The notes beneath the pieces were generated by a model. It did not search any database. It was not told the origin of the DNA and was given only the letters and a program-made list of their open reading frames with translations. Of a stretch of 64,000 nucleotides of DNA, positions 23,703-35,167 are shown one piece after another. Each line of letters starts with the position of its first letter. The first letter of the stretch is position 1. The stretch is from positions 32,976,421 through 33,040,420 of the forward strand of contig NC_132929.1 of NCBI RefSeq assembly GCF_047675955.1, given 5' to 3'. Source of the DNA: Chlorocebus sabaeus. Lineage: Eukaryota; Chordata; Mammalia; Primates; Cercopithecidae. Made by a program: the position numbers and the translations under genes.

Positions 23703-25589
23703 GTTAGTGATTTTCCCTCTGAAAGAGCAAAGTATTGTTGTTTCTGGTGGGACTCTTAATTTCCTTTTCTGAGGGCTTAATGTTTACCTTCCTTTTTTGC
23801 CCTGTGCCAGCCGTTGGAGGGTTAAAACTCAATGGCTGGGGTTTTCATGACAGCATTTGTCTTGTGTGGTATGGGGTGGGGGTTTTGGGAGGGGTGTGTA
23901 CGAAAGTACAGCACACTTTAAAAATTAAAATGAATACGTTTTAAAAATGACTCTTTACTATTTCAAAAGCAAATTCAAAGATAGGAAGAGTGTCTACTCT
24001 TCAGGTTTGAATGGAGTCTGCCATCACCTTGAGTTCTTCCATGCAATGTGGTAGTCCTTTAGAAGTTACAAATACAAACACCTCCCCTCCCCAGAGTTAA
24101 CATTGGCCAAGAGCCCCTGCTTCCATTATTTTTAAAGCATGTGTGAGTCATTTAAAAGCAGTGCTTTCCATGCTTATCTTGGTGGTTGAGTTGGAATAAT
24201 CAGGGTTTCAGCCCTTACTTAGATACCAACTGTGCTGGAACTCGAGCAAGGGATTTGAAGTTTCTGTTTCAGTTCTCTCATCAGATATGATTAAGAAGGA
24301 GGAAAAAAAAAAAAAAACACAAAAAAACAAAGCTTTACAGCCTACATGACTGAAAACAAGCCACTTGGCAAATCCTCATTGGTATCAAGATACTGTGTAT
24401 TTTTGTATTGTGCCTTACAATTATTTGTCAGTTTTAGAGCTAACAAAATAGTAAGGCTTAAAATATAAGATAGGGGATCTTTTGAAAAGAAAAAAAAAAA
24501 AAAAAGTAACCCAAAAGATTAATCTAGCTAAGAACTGGTTATTAGTATCTCCCTGTGGAAGACTTTACCATGTTAAGATTATGGTAGAAGAAATTTTGAC
24601 TTCTAAAATTCATTATTTTTTTTTATTTTTTGAGACAGAGTCTTACTCTGTCATTCAGGCTGGAATGCAGTGGCATGATCTTGGCTCACTGCAATCTCCA
24701 CCTCCCAGGTTCAAGAGATTCTCCTGCCTCAGCCACCCGAGTAGCTAGGATTATAGGTGTGCGCCATCATGTCTGGCTAATTTTTGTATTTTTAGTAGAG
24801 ACAGGGTTTTGCCATGTTGGCAAGGCTGATCTCTAACGCCTAACCTCGAGTGATCCACCCGCATCTGCCTCCCAAAGTGCTGAGATTATAGACGTGAGCC
24901 ACTGCACCTGGCCAAAATTCATTAAATTCTTTTATGTATGTATTTTTTGGCACATGATTTATTGAGACATCGGTAAGAGACTTTAGTGGGAGGTGCCTGT
25001 TGAAGGCAGTTTATTTTAAATCTTTTTCTTCTAATTGCTGGGAGTGTGGTAGAAGTTAATAAAACTTAGTATTTCAGCGTTAGCTGTGAAAGCCCAGACA
25101 AAGGGCTGCCATGTTGACAATCTTGGCTTAGGGGTTTTATTTTTTTAAACATAGGTTAAACAAAGTAAGATCGTTGTAGATCATTCTTAGTGTAAGATTT
25201 ACGTGTGCAGTGTGTTTGTGTGTGCGAGAGAGATACACACAAACCCACTTCAAAGAAAAGGAGAATTCCTTTTGGAATGGACATGAGCCATTTGAATCAA
25301 AGAACAGATTGCTAGATGTTCACTGGATGTCTTCTCCAAGCTTACTGAGGTTGTGCTTATGTCCCTGGGAACCCTGTCCCAAATTGAGTGGTAACACGTA
25401 ATTTATTTGGGAAAAAAAGACACCATCCATCCTGCTCTCACACTGATTTTGTCTGAGGCTTTAATGAATTCACAGCTCCTGCAGTTTATCTCCTTAAAGT
25501 ACCTGTTTTGTGTGTGTGTCATGACATGCAAATTGTTCTGAGACCAATGGGTGTGTCCCTCATTGTTTTCTCTGCTGTCCCTTTTTCAG
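23703..25589 (+). other. Intron 3
   Basis: 1887-bp GT-AG intron. Contains a probable MIR fragment at about 24200-24300 (plus), A-rich tracts at 24302-24330 and 24490-24508, and one minus-strand Alu. A frame at 23735-23944 is incidental. Confidence 0.85.
24616..24913 (-). mobile_element. Alu SINE, minus strand, with 11-bp target duplication
   Basis: Reversed Alu from the T-rich start through gactgcacctggcc-type end. aaaattcatta occurs at 24605-24615 and 24914-24924. Confidence 0.96.
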
Positions 25590-25701
25590 AAGTGCCGATA
25601 ATGACAATGACGATGCTACTAAAAGGAAAGTCAACTTGGTCTTTGAGAAAATCCAGACCTTAAAGTCTCGAGCAGCTGGGAGTGCACAAGGCAATAACCA
25701 A
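25590..25701 (+). CDS. CGNL1: CGNL1 exon 4: residues 566-603
   Basis: Acceptor tccctttttcag. The first base completes the split glycine codon. 112 nt encode SADNDNDDATKRK, then VNLVFEKIQTLKSRAAGSAQ and GNNQ, ending CAA before gtaaat. An acidic run (DNDNDD) followed at once by a basic one (KRK) leads into a helix just before the coiled-coil rod. The used donor is only moderate. A stronger donor, gtaagt at 25795, lies 93 bases downstream with the frame open between them, so a longer form of this exon is possible (see findings). The end at 25701 is chosen because it matches the known protein when joined to exon 5. Confidence 0.95.
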
Positions 25702-25865
25702 GTAAATGGAAATTTTGTATTTTGTGGAGTGCAGTTAGCATGGAATGTGGTAAACAACTTGCTGTTTCTTCAATCTGTATGTTTGCTTATAGCAGTAAGT
25801 GGGACATTTCCTGAGTAGTGAGGAGTACTCCCCATGTTTTAAATGTTGTTCATTTACACCCAACC

Positions 25866-26159
25866 TTTTTGATTGAGACAGAGTCTCTGTCTGTCACCCA
25901 GGCTGGAGTGCAGTGGTGTGATCTTGGCTCACTGCAACCTCTGCCTCCTGAGCTCAAGCTATCCTCCCACCTCAGCCTCCCAAGCAGCTGGAGCTAGCTA
26001 CAGGCGTGTGCCACCACACCTGGATAAGTTTTGTGTTTTTAGTAGGGTGTGGGTTTCACCATGTTGCTCAGGCTGGTCTTGAACTCCTGGGCTCAGGCAA
26101 TCCACTCAACTTGGCATCCCAAAGTGCTGGGTTACAGGCGTAAGCCACCATGCTTGGCC
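25866..26159 (-). mobile_element. Alu SINE, minus strand
   Basis: Reversed Alu from gagacagagtctctgtctgt to ccaccatgcttggcc. Confidence 0.94.
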
Positions 26160-27002
26160 TTAACCATACAGCCTTTTTTCTAGAAACGTTTAAAGATATT
26201 TTATTTAAAAATACATGGACTATAACAGGACGATAAAAACAGATGGCGAGATTTAGAAGGGGAAAATAAGAATCGGACGACTAGCGTTGTTGTCAGCAAA
26301 CGCGGAAGGTAAGTGTGAACAGGCGTGGACCCAAGCTCTAGAGCTTCAGGTGTGAAAGAGAATGGGACTAGAGACTGGTGACATTGACCAGCTGTGGTGC
26401 AGGGGACAGGAAAGAGCTCAGTGGGTGCCAAGTAAGTTTTTAAATAACTGCCTGTCTGATTGATTGTGCTGAATGTGAGTGGGGACATAGAGATTTTTTT
26501 TTAGGGAAAGAGCCCTCTCACGTTTGATAAACAACTACTCTATGTCAGACACACCTGGTGCCCTGGAAGTAAGCCGCTCTTAAGAGAGTACGGCTGTACA
26601 CTTGTTCCTTAATCCTACACCGCCTTGTGTGGAACTCATCAGGGGAATTCTGCATGGGAAGGAAAGAGGAAGATACCTGGAGGCAGGTAATAGGAAACTT
26701 GTCTATAGCTTCCTTCTAACTTGGGAAATGTACATATAGGGGATAATTTTAGGCATCACCCTACCATCTTTACTACTTGTTATTCCCCCAGCACTCAGCT
26801 AACCCATGACGGCTGTGTTGACCTCAAATAGAGCAATGCCATACACACACATACGCAGTTCCTAATGGGGAATCTTTACACCATACTCCTTGCATATACA
26901 TAGCCTTGAGGAGCTCTACGTAGTTCTTAAAGTCAGTCCAGTATTTTTTTGCTAAAACTCTGAAGTCCAAATTATCAACACGATTCTTGTTTTTTTTGTA
27001 TA
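26160..27002. other. Intron 4 sequence with a CpG cluster
   Basis: No repeat recognised. Bases 26231-26304 carry seven CpGs in 74 bp, ending in a donor-like gtaagt at 26309 (see findings). The rest is ordinary AT-rich intron. Confidence 0.45.
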
Positions 27003-27990
27003 CCTGCATACAGGCTGTGCACAGAGTGTGGGTTGGAATCTCACTGGCTGTTATAAAGCAATATAAAGGGTCTTCAATACAGGGGCTTAGGGTATAACTT
27101 AGCAAACAGATGAGTCTTCAACAAATATCCTTTTTATATTATTTTATTGGGGTATAACTTATATAAAGGAAATTACCCAAATTATATCTGTACAGTACAT
27201 TGAATTGTTTTTTTTTTTTTGAGACAGAGTCTGGCTCTGTCGTCCAGGCTGGAGTGCAGTGGCGCGATCTGGGCTCACTGCAAGCTCCACCTCCTGGGTT
27301 CACACCATTCTTCTGCCTCAGCCTCCCGAGTAGCTGGGACTACAGGCGCCCGCCACCACGCCCGGCTAATTTTTTGTATTTTTAGTAGAGACGAGGTTTC
27401 ACCGTGTTCGCCAGGATGATCTCAATCTCCTGACTTCGTGATCCGCCCGTCTTGGCCTCCCAAAGTGCTGGGATTACAGGCTTGAGTCACCGCGCCCGGC
27501 CAGTACATTGAATTTTTAACATAGCTTTGCATCCATGCAATTGTCATCCCGATCAAGGTGCAGAACACTCCCATCACCCAGGTTTCCTGGATTTCCTCCC
27601 CATCAGTTACACCCCATCCTTCTGGAGGTAATCATATACTGACTTCTATCACCTAGAGTCGTTTTGCCTCTCTTGACTTTTATATAAAGAAAATTTCACA
27701 ATATGTGTTCTTGTGTGTCTAGCTGCATTTCCTCAACATTATTATATCGTCAAGATTCATTAATGTTGCATATACTGGTAGCTTTTTTGGTATCGAAATG
27801 TAGTTTTCCTTTGTATCTGTATAACACAGTGTGTATTCTTGGTGTGCATTTCTGGTTTGGGGCTATTAGGAATAAAGCTACTATGAACGTTATTGTACTT
27901 TTTTGTGGAGGGGAGTAAACACATTCACTCATTTCTCTTGAGAATATACCTAGAGGTAAAATTACTGAGTGGTAAGTTAGGCACGTGCTT
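27003..27990 (-). repeat. LINE-derived block, duplication copy 1 (split by an AluY)
   Basis: Without the Alu it aligns with 29523-30340, from tgcatacag through aacttagcaaacagatgagt, ggggtataacttatataaag, cactcccatcacccaggttt and aagattcattaatgttgcat to the caaacacattcactcatttc region. The interior resembles old L1 sequence in antisense orientation. Confidence 0.75.
27207..27501 (-). mobile_element. AluY-like SINE, minus strand, with 13-bp target duplication
   Basis: Low divergence; gcaagctccacctcctgg and ttcacaccattcttctgcc are young-Alu words. agtacattgaatt is present at 27194-27206 and 27502-27514. Confidence 0.97.
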
Positions 27991-28079
27991 AACTCATAAA
28001 GTATACCTGTTTGTTCTTAGAGTGAATGTGGCCTTTGGCCTCGAGGTTGAGATTGTCTTTCTGGGCCACAGACTAGGGG

Positions 28080-28420
28080 TGACCAGCCTGAACTGAGGAA
28101 GTCAGGGTAGCCCTTCTAGGGACAATGACACTAATGCTGCCTCAAGAAATCATAGAATTATTTGTGAGAAGAAGGGAAGCTGGGGTGTTCTAGGTTAAGT
28201 GAATAGCACAGAGAAATATAAAGAGGCATGGGTTTGCCATGTTAAAGAGGGAATGTAGTGTAGTGGGAGCACAGAGCAAGGATGGGGGGAGGAACAGCCT
28301 GGTAGCAAGGACCTTGGAAGTTATGTAAGAAGTTTCCATTTCAGGCTGTGAAGGGGGTGGGTTGCCATTGTTGGATTTTAAACAGACGTGAATACCATTG
28401 TGTTTGTGAAAGTTTATTCC
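28080..28420 (-). repeat. Possible L2 relic
   Basis: gcccttctagggacaatgac, gcacagagcaaggatggggg and accttggaagttatgtaaga echo the reversed interior of L2. Weak. Confidence 0.35.
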
Positions 28421-28480
28421 TTTTGCAGCTTTTGGAGAGAGGTAAGATTAGAGGAAGAGAGACCATATAAAAAGCTAATG

Positions 28481-28783
28481 CCTGTCTAGGTGTGGTCCCT
28501 CACGCCTGTAACCCCAGCACTTTGGGAGACCGTGGAGGGAGGGTTTCTTGAGGCCAAGAGTTTGAGACCAGCCTGGGCAATGTAGTGAGACCCTGTCTCT
28601 AGAAAAATTAAAAAATTAGCCAGGCATGGTGGCACATGCCTGTAGCCCCAGCTGCTCAGGAAGCTGAAGCAGAAGTCACTTGAGACCTGGAGGTGCAGGC
28701 TGCCGTGAGCTATGATTGTGCCACTGTACTCCAGCCTGGGTGACAGAATGAGACATTGTCTCTTAAAAACAACAACAAAAGAA
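28481..28783 (+). mobile_element. Alu SINE, plus strand
   Basis: From gtctaggtgtggtccctcac through ctgggtgacagaatgagac to an AAC-rich tail. Older copy. Confidence 0.93.
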
Positions 28784-29522
28784 GCTGCCAAATCAAGAGA
28801 TGATGAGAAAATGAACCAAGGCTCTTAGACTTCAGGTTCCTATTACAGCTCCATGACTGTTTAATTGCCACATTTTCCTACTCCTCTTCCCTCCCTCTTA
28901 AGTTCGGAATCTGATTATTTGCTGGCAAAGGTTTTAGAGTTTTATCTTTGTGGTGTCAGTTAAGTGATTAGGAGAGAATGTAAAAACCCTCTTCCTTAGG
29001 GACGGAGACCATATTGGAAAACAGCAAAGCAGGTAGACATTTTGTATGGGAAAGAACATTGTATAATTTCCCTCATTGGGTTGGATTTACAGTTCTAAAT
29101 GGATTGTTCTCATTTTGCCTAAGAAAATTGGAAGTTGTGTGTGTGTGTTTCTAATTCTCTTCACAGGGGTAGGTGGGGAAGTACCTCATTCCAAATTTAT
29201 CACACACAACTTGCACCTGGATTCAGGGACGTGCCAGCCAAGATGCTGCCATTTCTAGCTTTGATTCCTGCTTTCGTTTCTTCCCCTCAGCTATTTGTAG
29301 TTTTCTAACCACTTTACTGTAGGATTTTAGCCAAATCCTTTTGAGAGAATCTTTGTTACTTTCATGGAAGAAGAAAAAAAAGAAGATCCATTAATATTCA
29401 TACTCAGATCAGAGAGATAATATTTCCTAATTGGCTCTCTTCAGTCAGATCCCTCTTCATTATGGAAATGTAACATCTAAAAGGAGAAAGCCAATTTAGC
29501 TAACATACACTTATTTATTACT
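28784..29522. other. Intron 4 sequence, no recognised element
   Basis: No element recognised; a short GT run near 29142. Confidence 0.4.
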
Positions 29523-30340
29523 TGCATACAGTCTATGCAGAGAGGGACGGAATCTCACTGGCGGTGATTGAGCAATAATCTCTAGTGTAATGCAGATTTC
29601 TGTAACAAATATAGGTATAAAGGGTCTTGGGAACACAGAGGCAGGGGCTTTGGGTATAACTTAGCAAACAGATGAGTCTTCAACAGATATCTGTTTTTAT
29701 ATTGTTTTATTGGGGTATAACTTATATAAAGTAAATTACACAAATTGTATCTACACAGTTCATTGAATTTCTAACATAGGTTTGCTTCCATGCAAATACC
29801 ATCTAGATCAAGATACAGAACACTCCCATCACCCAGGTTTCCTGGGTTTCCGGTGTTCCCCATAAATTGTACCCCCTCTTTCTAGGGGTAATCATATCTT
29901 GACTTCTATCACCTTGAGTAGTTTTGGATTCCTGGGTTTCCTGTGTTCCTTCCGCAAAAATTGTATTCCTTCCTTCTGGGGTTAATCATATCCTGACTTC
30001 TGTCATCTAGAGTAGTTTTGCCTTTCTTGAATTTTACATAAAGAAAATTGTACAATATGTATTATAATAAGTATTCTTGTGTGTCCCCCTTCATTTCTTC
30101 AACATTATATCAGCAAGATTCATTAATGTTGCATGTACTGGTAGCTATTTTGTATTGAAATGTAGTTTTCTGTTGTTATCACTCAACATAGTGTATCCTC
30201 TTATGGTCATTTCTGGTATTTGGCTGTTAGGTATAATGCCATACTGAAGATTTGTGTCTTTTTTTTTTTGTAAACACCCTCATTTCTCTTGGGAATATAT
30301 CTAAGAGTATAATTTCTGGGTTGTAAATTGGGCATTGGTT
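29523..30340 (-). repeat. LINE-derived block, duplication copy 2
   Basis: Second copy of the block at 27003, same orientation and 2.5 kb downstream, without the Alu. It contains an extra internal tandem duplication at 29840-30020. Confidence 0.75.
29840..30020. repeat. Tandem duplication, about 90 bp x 2
   Basis: Units 29840-29929 and 29930-30020 both start tcctgggtttcc and run through tgttcc, aattgta, taatcatatc and tgacttct to gagtagtttt. Copy 1 at 27003 has the unit once. Confidence 0.85.
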
Positions 30341-31382
30341 TAACTCTTAAATGTTGCCAAATAATTTTACAAAGTGATTGAAACAGTTTATACTCCTGGT
30401 AGCGCTGCATGCCGGTTCCAGTGGGTATATCCTCTGTAACACCTAGACTCTCTTCCATTGCTTTGGTCTACTTGTCTCTCCTTGCACTACTACTGTACAG
30501 TTTAATTATTGCAACTTTAATAAGCCTTGAGATCTGGTAGCTTTATTCTTCTTCAAGATTATCTTAGCTACTCTGGGTCTTTTGCCTTGCCGTATAAACT
30601 TTTATCAGCTTGTCAATTTCCACCAAGAAAAGCCTCTAGGAATTTTGATTGGGATTATACCAAATGCATAGATAAATTTGGTGGAACTGACGTCTTCATG
30701 TTATTGGTATTCTTATTTGTGAACATGAACTTTCTCCCCACTTATTTATGTCTGCAGCATCTCTCAGCAGTGTTCGGTCATTTTTGTTGGAGAGGTCCAG
30801 CACATCTTTCATTTAGATGTAGTCCCTTTCCAGTGCTGTTCACTCCTTTCTGTACTTCCATGTTTCTATCTAGGATTGATTTCCTTCAGCCTGGAGAACT
30901 TTTTTTTTAATATCCTGTAGTACTTTTTGGGAGCATTGTTTGAGAATAGCTGTCACTCACTCTCAGTTTTGAGGAACTCTAGTGTGGCAAGTATTGTTTT
31001 GTTTCATGAATTTAAAGACATTATTTGTCTTTTGACCCCAGTTGGCTCCATTGGAAAGCTAGCCATCATTCTTAGTGTTATTCTCTTGAAAGTGATGTGT
31101 CTTTTCCAGCTGGGTGCTTTTAATATTTTATCTTTTTTGTCAATTGTTAGATTTTCACTGTGATGTGCCTAAGAGTGATTTTTCTTTTATTTATTTTTCT
31201 TGGGATTCACTGAGCTCTCGACTTGATAGGTGCATCAGATTTGAAAATTTCTTGCTATTATTTATTTGAATATTGCTTCTTTCACATTCTGTTTCTCCCA
31301 GCACTTCTCAGACTCCAGTTAAATGTATTTTAGAAATTTTGATGGTGTTCCTGTTACCCCTTGTGCTCTATTCTCTCTCTTT

Positions 31383-31426
<44 letters not shown>

Positions 31427-31594
31427 TTGGGGCATCAGATATTCTGGATGTTTTCTATTGACCTTTCAAATTCATTAGTCTTGTTTTCTGGCTATGTCAA
31501 TCTTACTTTAAGACTTTTTCTTTAAAGGCGTCTTTAAAAGAATCTTTTTCTTCATCCTTCTTTTGAAGGATGGTTCTTTTAAGAACTTTTCTTT
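30341..31594 (-). repeat. L1 relic, antisense
   Basis: Antisense L1 text: taagccttgagatctggtag, cagcttgtcaatttccacca, attttgattgggattatacc, ttcactgtgatgtgcctaag, gattcactgagctctcgac. Open frames of up to 127 codons here are remnants read on the wrong strand. Confidence 0.65.
31385..31424. repeat. (GT)n then (GTAT)n microsatellite
   Basis: About 14 GT units followed by three GTAT units, inside the L1 relic. Confidence 0.9.
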
Positions 31595-31830
31595 GGCCAG
31601 GTGCAGTGGTTCATGCCTGTAATCCTGACACTTTGGGAGACTGAGGTGGGAGGATTGTTTGAGGCCAGGAGTTTGAAACTAGCCTGGGCAACATCGTGAG
31701 ATCCCATCTCTACAAAAACTATAAAAATTGCCAGGCATGGTGGCTCGTGCATGTAGTCATAACTGCTCAGAGGGCTGAGGCAGGAGTATCACTTGAGCCT
31801 AGAAGTTTGAGGTTACAGTGAGCTGTGATC
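31595..31830 (+). mobile_element. Alu SINE, plus strand, 3' truncated
   Basis: Starts ggccaggtgcagtggttcat; stops at gagctgtgatc in the second monomer, without A-tail. Confidence 0.9.
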
Positions 31831-31941
31831 CAATGAGTTCTTAAATTTCAGATATTGCATATTGCTGTTTTAGAATGTCTACTTGATTATATTTTTATAG
31901 AATCTATCTCTGGAACTTCATTTAGAAAAATCCCTTTGTTG

Positions 31942-32250
31942 GGCCAGGTGCAGTGGTTCATGCCTGTAATCCCAGCACTTTGGGAGGGCAAGGTAGATGG
32001 ATCACCTGAGATCAGGAGGTAGAGACCAGCCTGGCCAACGTGGTGAAACCCTGTCTCTACTAAAAATACAAAATTAGCCACGTGTGATGGTGCACACCTG
32101 TAACACCAGCTATTTGGGAGGCTGAGGCAGGAGAATTGTTTGAACCCAGGAGATAGAGGTTGCAGTGAACCACGATTGGGACAATGCACTCCAGCCTGGA
32201 TGACAGAGCAAGACTCTGTCTGAAAAGAAAAAAACAAAAACAAAAAAACA
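31942..32250 (+). mobile_element. Alu SINE, plus strand, full length
   Basis: ggccaggtgcagtggttcat to an A-rich tail; ccctttgt at 31932-31939 and 32251-32258 is the target duplication. Confidence 0.96.
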
Positions 32251-32258
32251 CCCTTTGT

Positions 32259-32960
32259 CCATAATTGTTTCTATTTTAAAAATGTTACAGTTAATTTGAA
32301 GTCCTTATCTGTTAACTTTAATATCTGGGCCATCTCTGTGTCTGTTGTCTATTTTATTTAGTTATTGGTTGGTTCTTCCTACTTCTTTGCATGTCCAATG
32401 ATTTTTTTTTTTTTAATTGTATGCTAGACCGAGTGGGTGACGAATAGTTATAGACGTTCTGGAATGTGTTATCTCCCCCTGAGGAATGTTAAGTTTTGTT
32501 TTGACAGACAGTTAAATTACTTGCAGATTATCTTGATTCTACATGGTTGGTTGTTCTAGGCATTATTGGGGAGTGTCTATTTAAGTTTTTGCCCTTACTA
32601 CTAAGACATGACCCATGTTCCTTTCTTGGATTTCAAATGAATGCCAGAATGTCCACCAAGGTTTCTCTATTTTGGTCGATTTGGAACCCTAGTGTCTCCC
32701 TAGCATTGGGCCACCTGTGAAGTTTCTGTTGGGTTCTTTGCCTCCTAACAGCTCTTCTCTGCAGTCCTCTTGAACTCTTGCTCTGCTCACATACAGCTTA
32801 GGAATCATCCAAGAATCCAGGGAGTATTTATTGTAGGTTCTTGGAACTTCTTCTGTGGAGCTGTCTCCTCTCTCATACCCTGATCTTGAAATCTCTGTTG
32901 CTTACCATCTCTAAACTCTAATCTCTGTTTCCTTCATCAGTGAGTTTCCACTCTAGACAC
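32259..32960 (-). repeat. L1 relic, antisense, continued
   Basis: tttaatatctgggccatctc, tacttctttgcatgtccaat, aattgtatgctagacc and gacatgacccatg follow the order of an old antisense L1 from the previous block, interrupted by the two Alus. Confidence 0.55.
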
Positions 32961-32979
32961 TTTTCTCACTTAAATTAAC

Positions 32980-34190
32980 AAACTTTATTTTTCAGGAGAG
33001 TTTTAGGTTCACATTCCCATTTACTGTCCTGTCCCCACATATGCCCTCCGCCACTGTTAGCATCCTGCAGCATGGGGTGCACCTCTCACAATCATGGGAC
33101 CTACACTGGCACATCATTATCACCCAAAGACCGCCCATAGTTTACATTAGTGTTCACTCTTAGTGTTGCACATTCTACAGGCTTCTGACAAATGAACAAT
33201 GACATGTATCTATCATTTAGTATCACACAGAAGAGTTTCACTGCCCTAAAAATCCTGTGTGTTCTGCCTGTTTGTTCCTTTCTCTCCCCTAACCTCTGGT
33301 AACCCGTAATCTTTTTATTGTTTCCGTGGTTTTATTTTTTCTGGAGTGTTCTATCGTTGGAATCACACAGTATATCACCCTTTCAGTTTGGCTCATTTCC
33401 CTTAGTAATGTGCATTTTATCCCATGCCTTTTGATGAACTGATAGTTCATTTCATTTTAGGGTTGAGTATTAATATTCTATTGTCTGATATACCACAATT
33501 TATTTGTTCACCTTTTAAGGGCATCTTGATTGCTTCCAAGTTTTGTCAGTTATGAATAAAGCTGCTATAAACATTCATGTACAGGTTTTTATGTGGACAT
33601 GAGATTTCAACTAATTTGGGTGAACACCCAGAGGGCAGCTGCTGGGTTGTATGGTAAGAGCATGTTTAGTTTTGTCGGAAACAACCAAACCATTTTCTAA
33701 ATTATCTGTATTATGTTGCATTCCCACAAGCAAAGAATAAGAGTTTCTGTTATTCCACATCCTTGCCACCATTTGGTGTTGCCAGTGTTTTGAATTTTGG
33801 CCGTTCTAATTCGTATATAGTGGTATCTTGTTGGTTTGTCTGATTGTTTTTTGAGACGGAGTCTTACCCCGTCACCCAGTCAGGAGTGCAGTAGCATGAT
33901 CTTGGCTCACTGCAACCTCCAATTCCTGGGTTCAAGTGATTCTTCTGCCTCAGCCTCCTGAGTAGCTGGGATTTCAGGTGTGTAGGCCACCACGCCCGGC
34001 TAATTTTTGTATTTTTAGTAGAGATGGGGTTTCACCATGTTGGCCAGGCTGGTGTCGAACTCCTGACCTCAGGTGATCCGTCTGCCTCAGCCTCCCGGGG
34101 TGCTGGGATTACTGCATGAGCCACCCCACCCGGCCTCATTGTTGTTTTAATTTGCAATTTCCTAGTGACGTTGTGCTTATAAAATTTTAC
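32980..34190 (-). repeat. Second antisense L1 relic, split by an Alu
   Basis: gagagttttaggttcacatt, tttctggagtgttctatcg, atgaataaagctgctataaa, gtgaacacccagagggcag, ccacatccttgccaccattt; after the Alu, ttttaatttgcaatttccta. Typical old L1 relic text. Confidence 0.65.
33848..34135 (-). mobile_element. Alu SINE, minus strand
   Basis: Reversed Alu from gagacggagtcttaccccgt to gccaccccacccggcc, inserted in the L1 relic. Confidence 0.95.
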
Positions 34191-35065
34191 TGTGCCATGG
34201 TTTGGAAATGGAGTCATGGAGAACCCAGGGTGAATGTGGAGCTACCTCCTGTCTTTTCCTTTGTAAGGATCATAACTCTGTGTTGCTTTCTTTTCAGTGC
34301 CTGCCAACAATTGTTTTTATATATTTTTGTCTAGCTTTCGGAGTTTTTGCTGGGAGGGTAAATCTGGTATTTGCTACTCTATCATGGCAAAACCAGAATT
34401 CTAATGATCATTTACTAAGATTTGATTAAAATTATGAGATACATTGGGTTCTGTAGATACAGAGGTGCATAAAACCTGGTCCCTGCCCCACAAAAGTTCA
34501 TAATCTCCTGATGTAGTCGTTCTCAAACCACTCTTAAGAAACACTAAAACTAAATTGTGTTCTGCCATTAAAATAGAAAAAATGAATGTCTTTCCCCAAT
34601 TTACTTACAAAAAGATTTTGTTGTTGAGTTTTTGCTAACCATTGATTTCCATGCTCTGGAATATAGAATTTATTATGGAGAGGCTTTTTAAGTTTTACTA
34701 TCCTGAATTTAATGTATTACTGTTTTATAATATTCTACAGAATATGTTATGGACTTCTAACAAATATGCCACCTGTGCAAGTTTTAGTCGTATTGGACTA
34801 GTGTTGAGGTACCTGACGAAATGATGCCTGTGATTGGTAAATGCTGTAGAGTAAAGTTCACTGGAGTCCCAAGGGGACCAGCAACGTTAACTCTGCCCAT
34901 CAAGTCAGGGAAGGTTCCCTGTGGGGGTTGATGTTTGAATTGGGTCTTAAAATGTTTAGTGTTATGCCTCATCTGTTACTGCACTAATTATATTTGGAAG
35001 GGGAAGATGATTAAAATAAAGCACACTGAACGTTTAAATTAGTGTATCTTTGCAATTAATTATAG
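34191..35065. other. Intron 4, 3' end
   Basis: Fragments near 34440-34520 and 34845-34965 look like L2 relics (ggtccctgccccacaaaagt, gggaaggttccctgtggggg). The remainder is unassigned and runs into the acceptor ttaattatag. Confidence 0.45.
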
Positions 35066-35167
35066 GCTTCTAATTCCACATCTGAAGTCAAAGATCTATT
35101 GGAACAGAAAAGCAAGCTGACCACAGAAGTGGCTGAACTTCAGAGGCAGCTTCAACTGGAAGTCAAG
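35066..35167 (+). CDS. CGNL1: CGNL1 exon 5: start of the rod, residues 604-637
   Basis: Acceptor caattaattatag, donor gtatct. 102 nt, phase 0 at both ends, 34 residues starting ASNSTSEVKDLLEQKSKL and ending LQRQLQLEVK. From the lysine after SEV onward the pattern is a heptad repeat with leucines at core spacing (LL, L, V, L, L, L), so the coiled coil that dimerises the protein starts here. The exon is symmetric: skipping would remove 34 residues without a frameshift, a little under five heptads, so register would shift. The donor is weak at +4 to +6. Confidence 0.95.

Larger units (their letters stand above)
25702..35065 (+). other. Intron 4
   Basis: 9364-bp GT-AG intron made largely of antisense L1 relics and six Alu copies. 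The parts that I cannot assign are 26160-27002, about 28784-29522 and much of 34190-35065. Confidence 0.85.

Noticed and set aside
30527..30910. 127-codon plus-strand frame
   Set aside because: Antisense reading of an old L1 element, no independent coding evidence.
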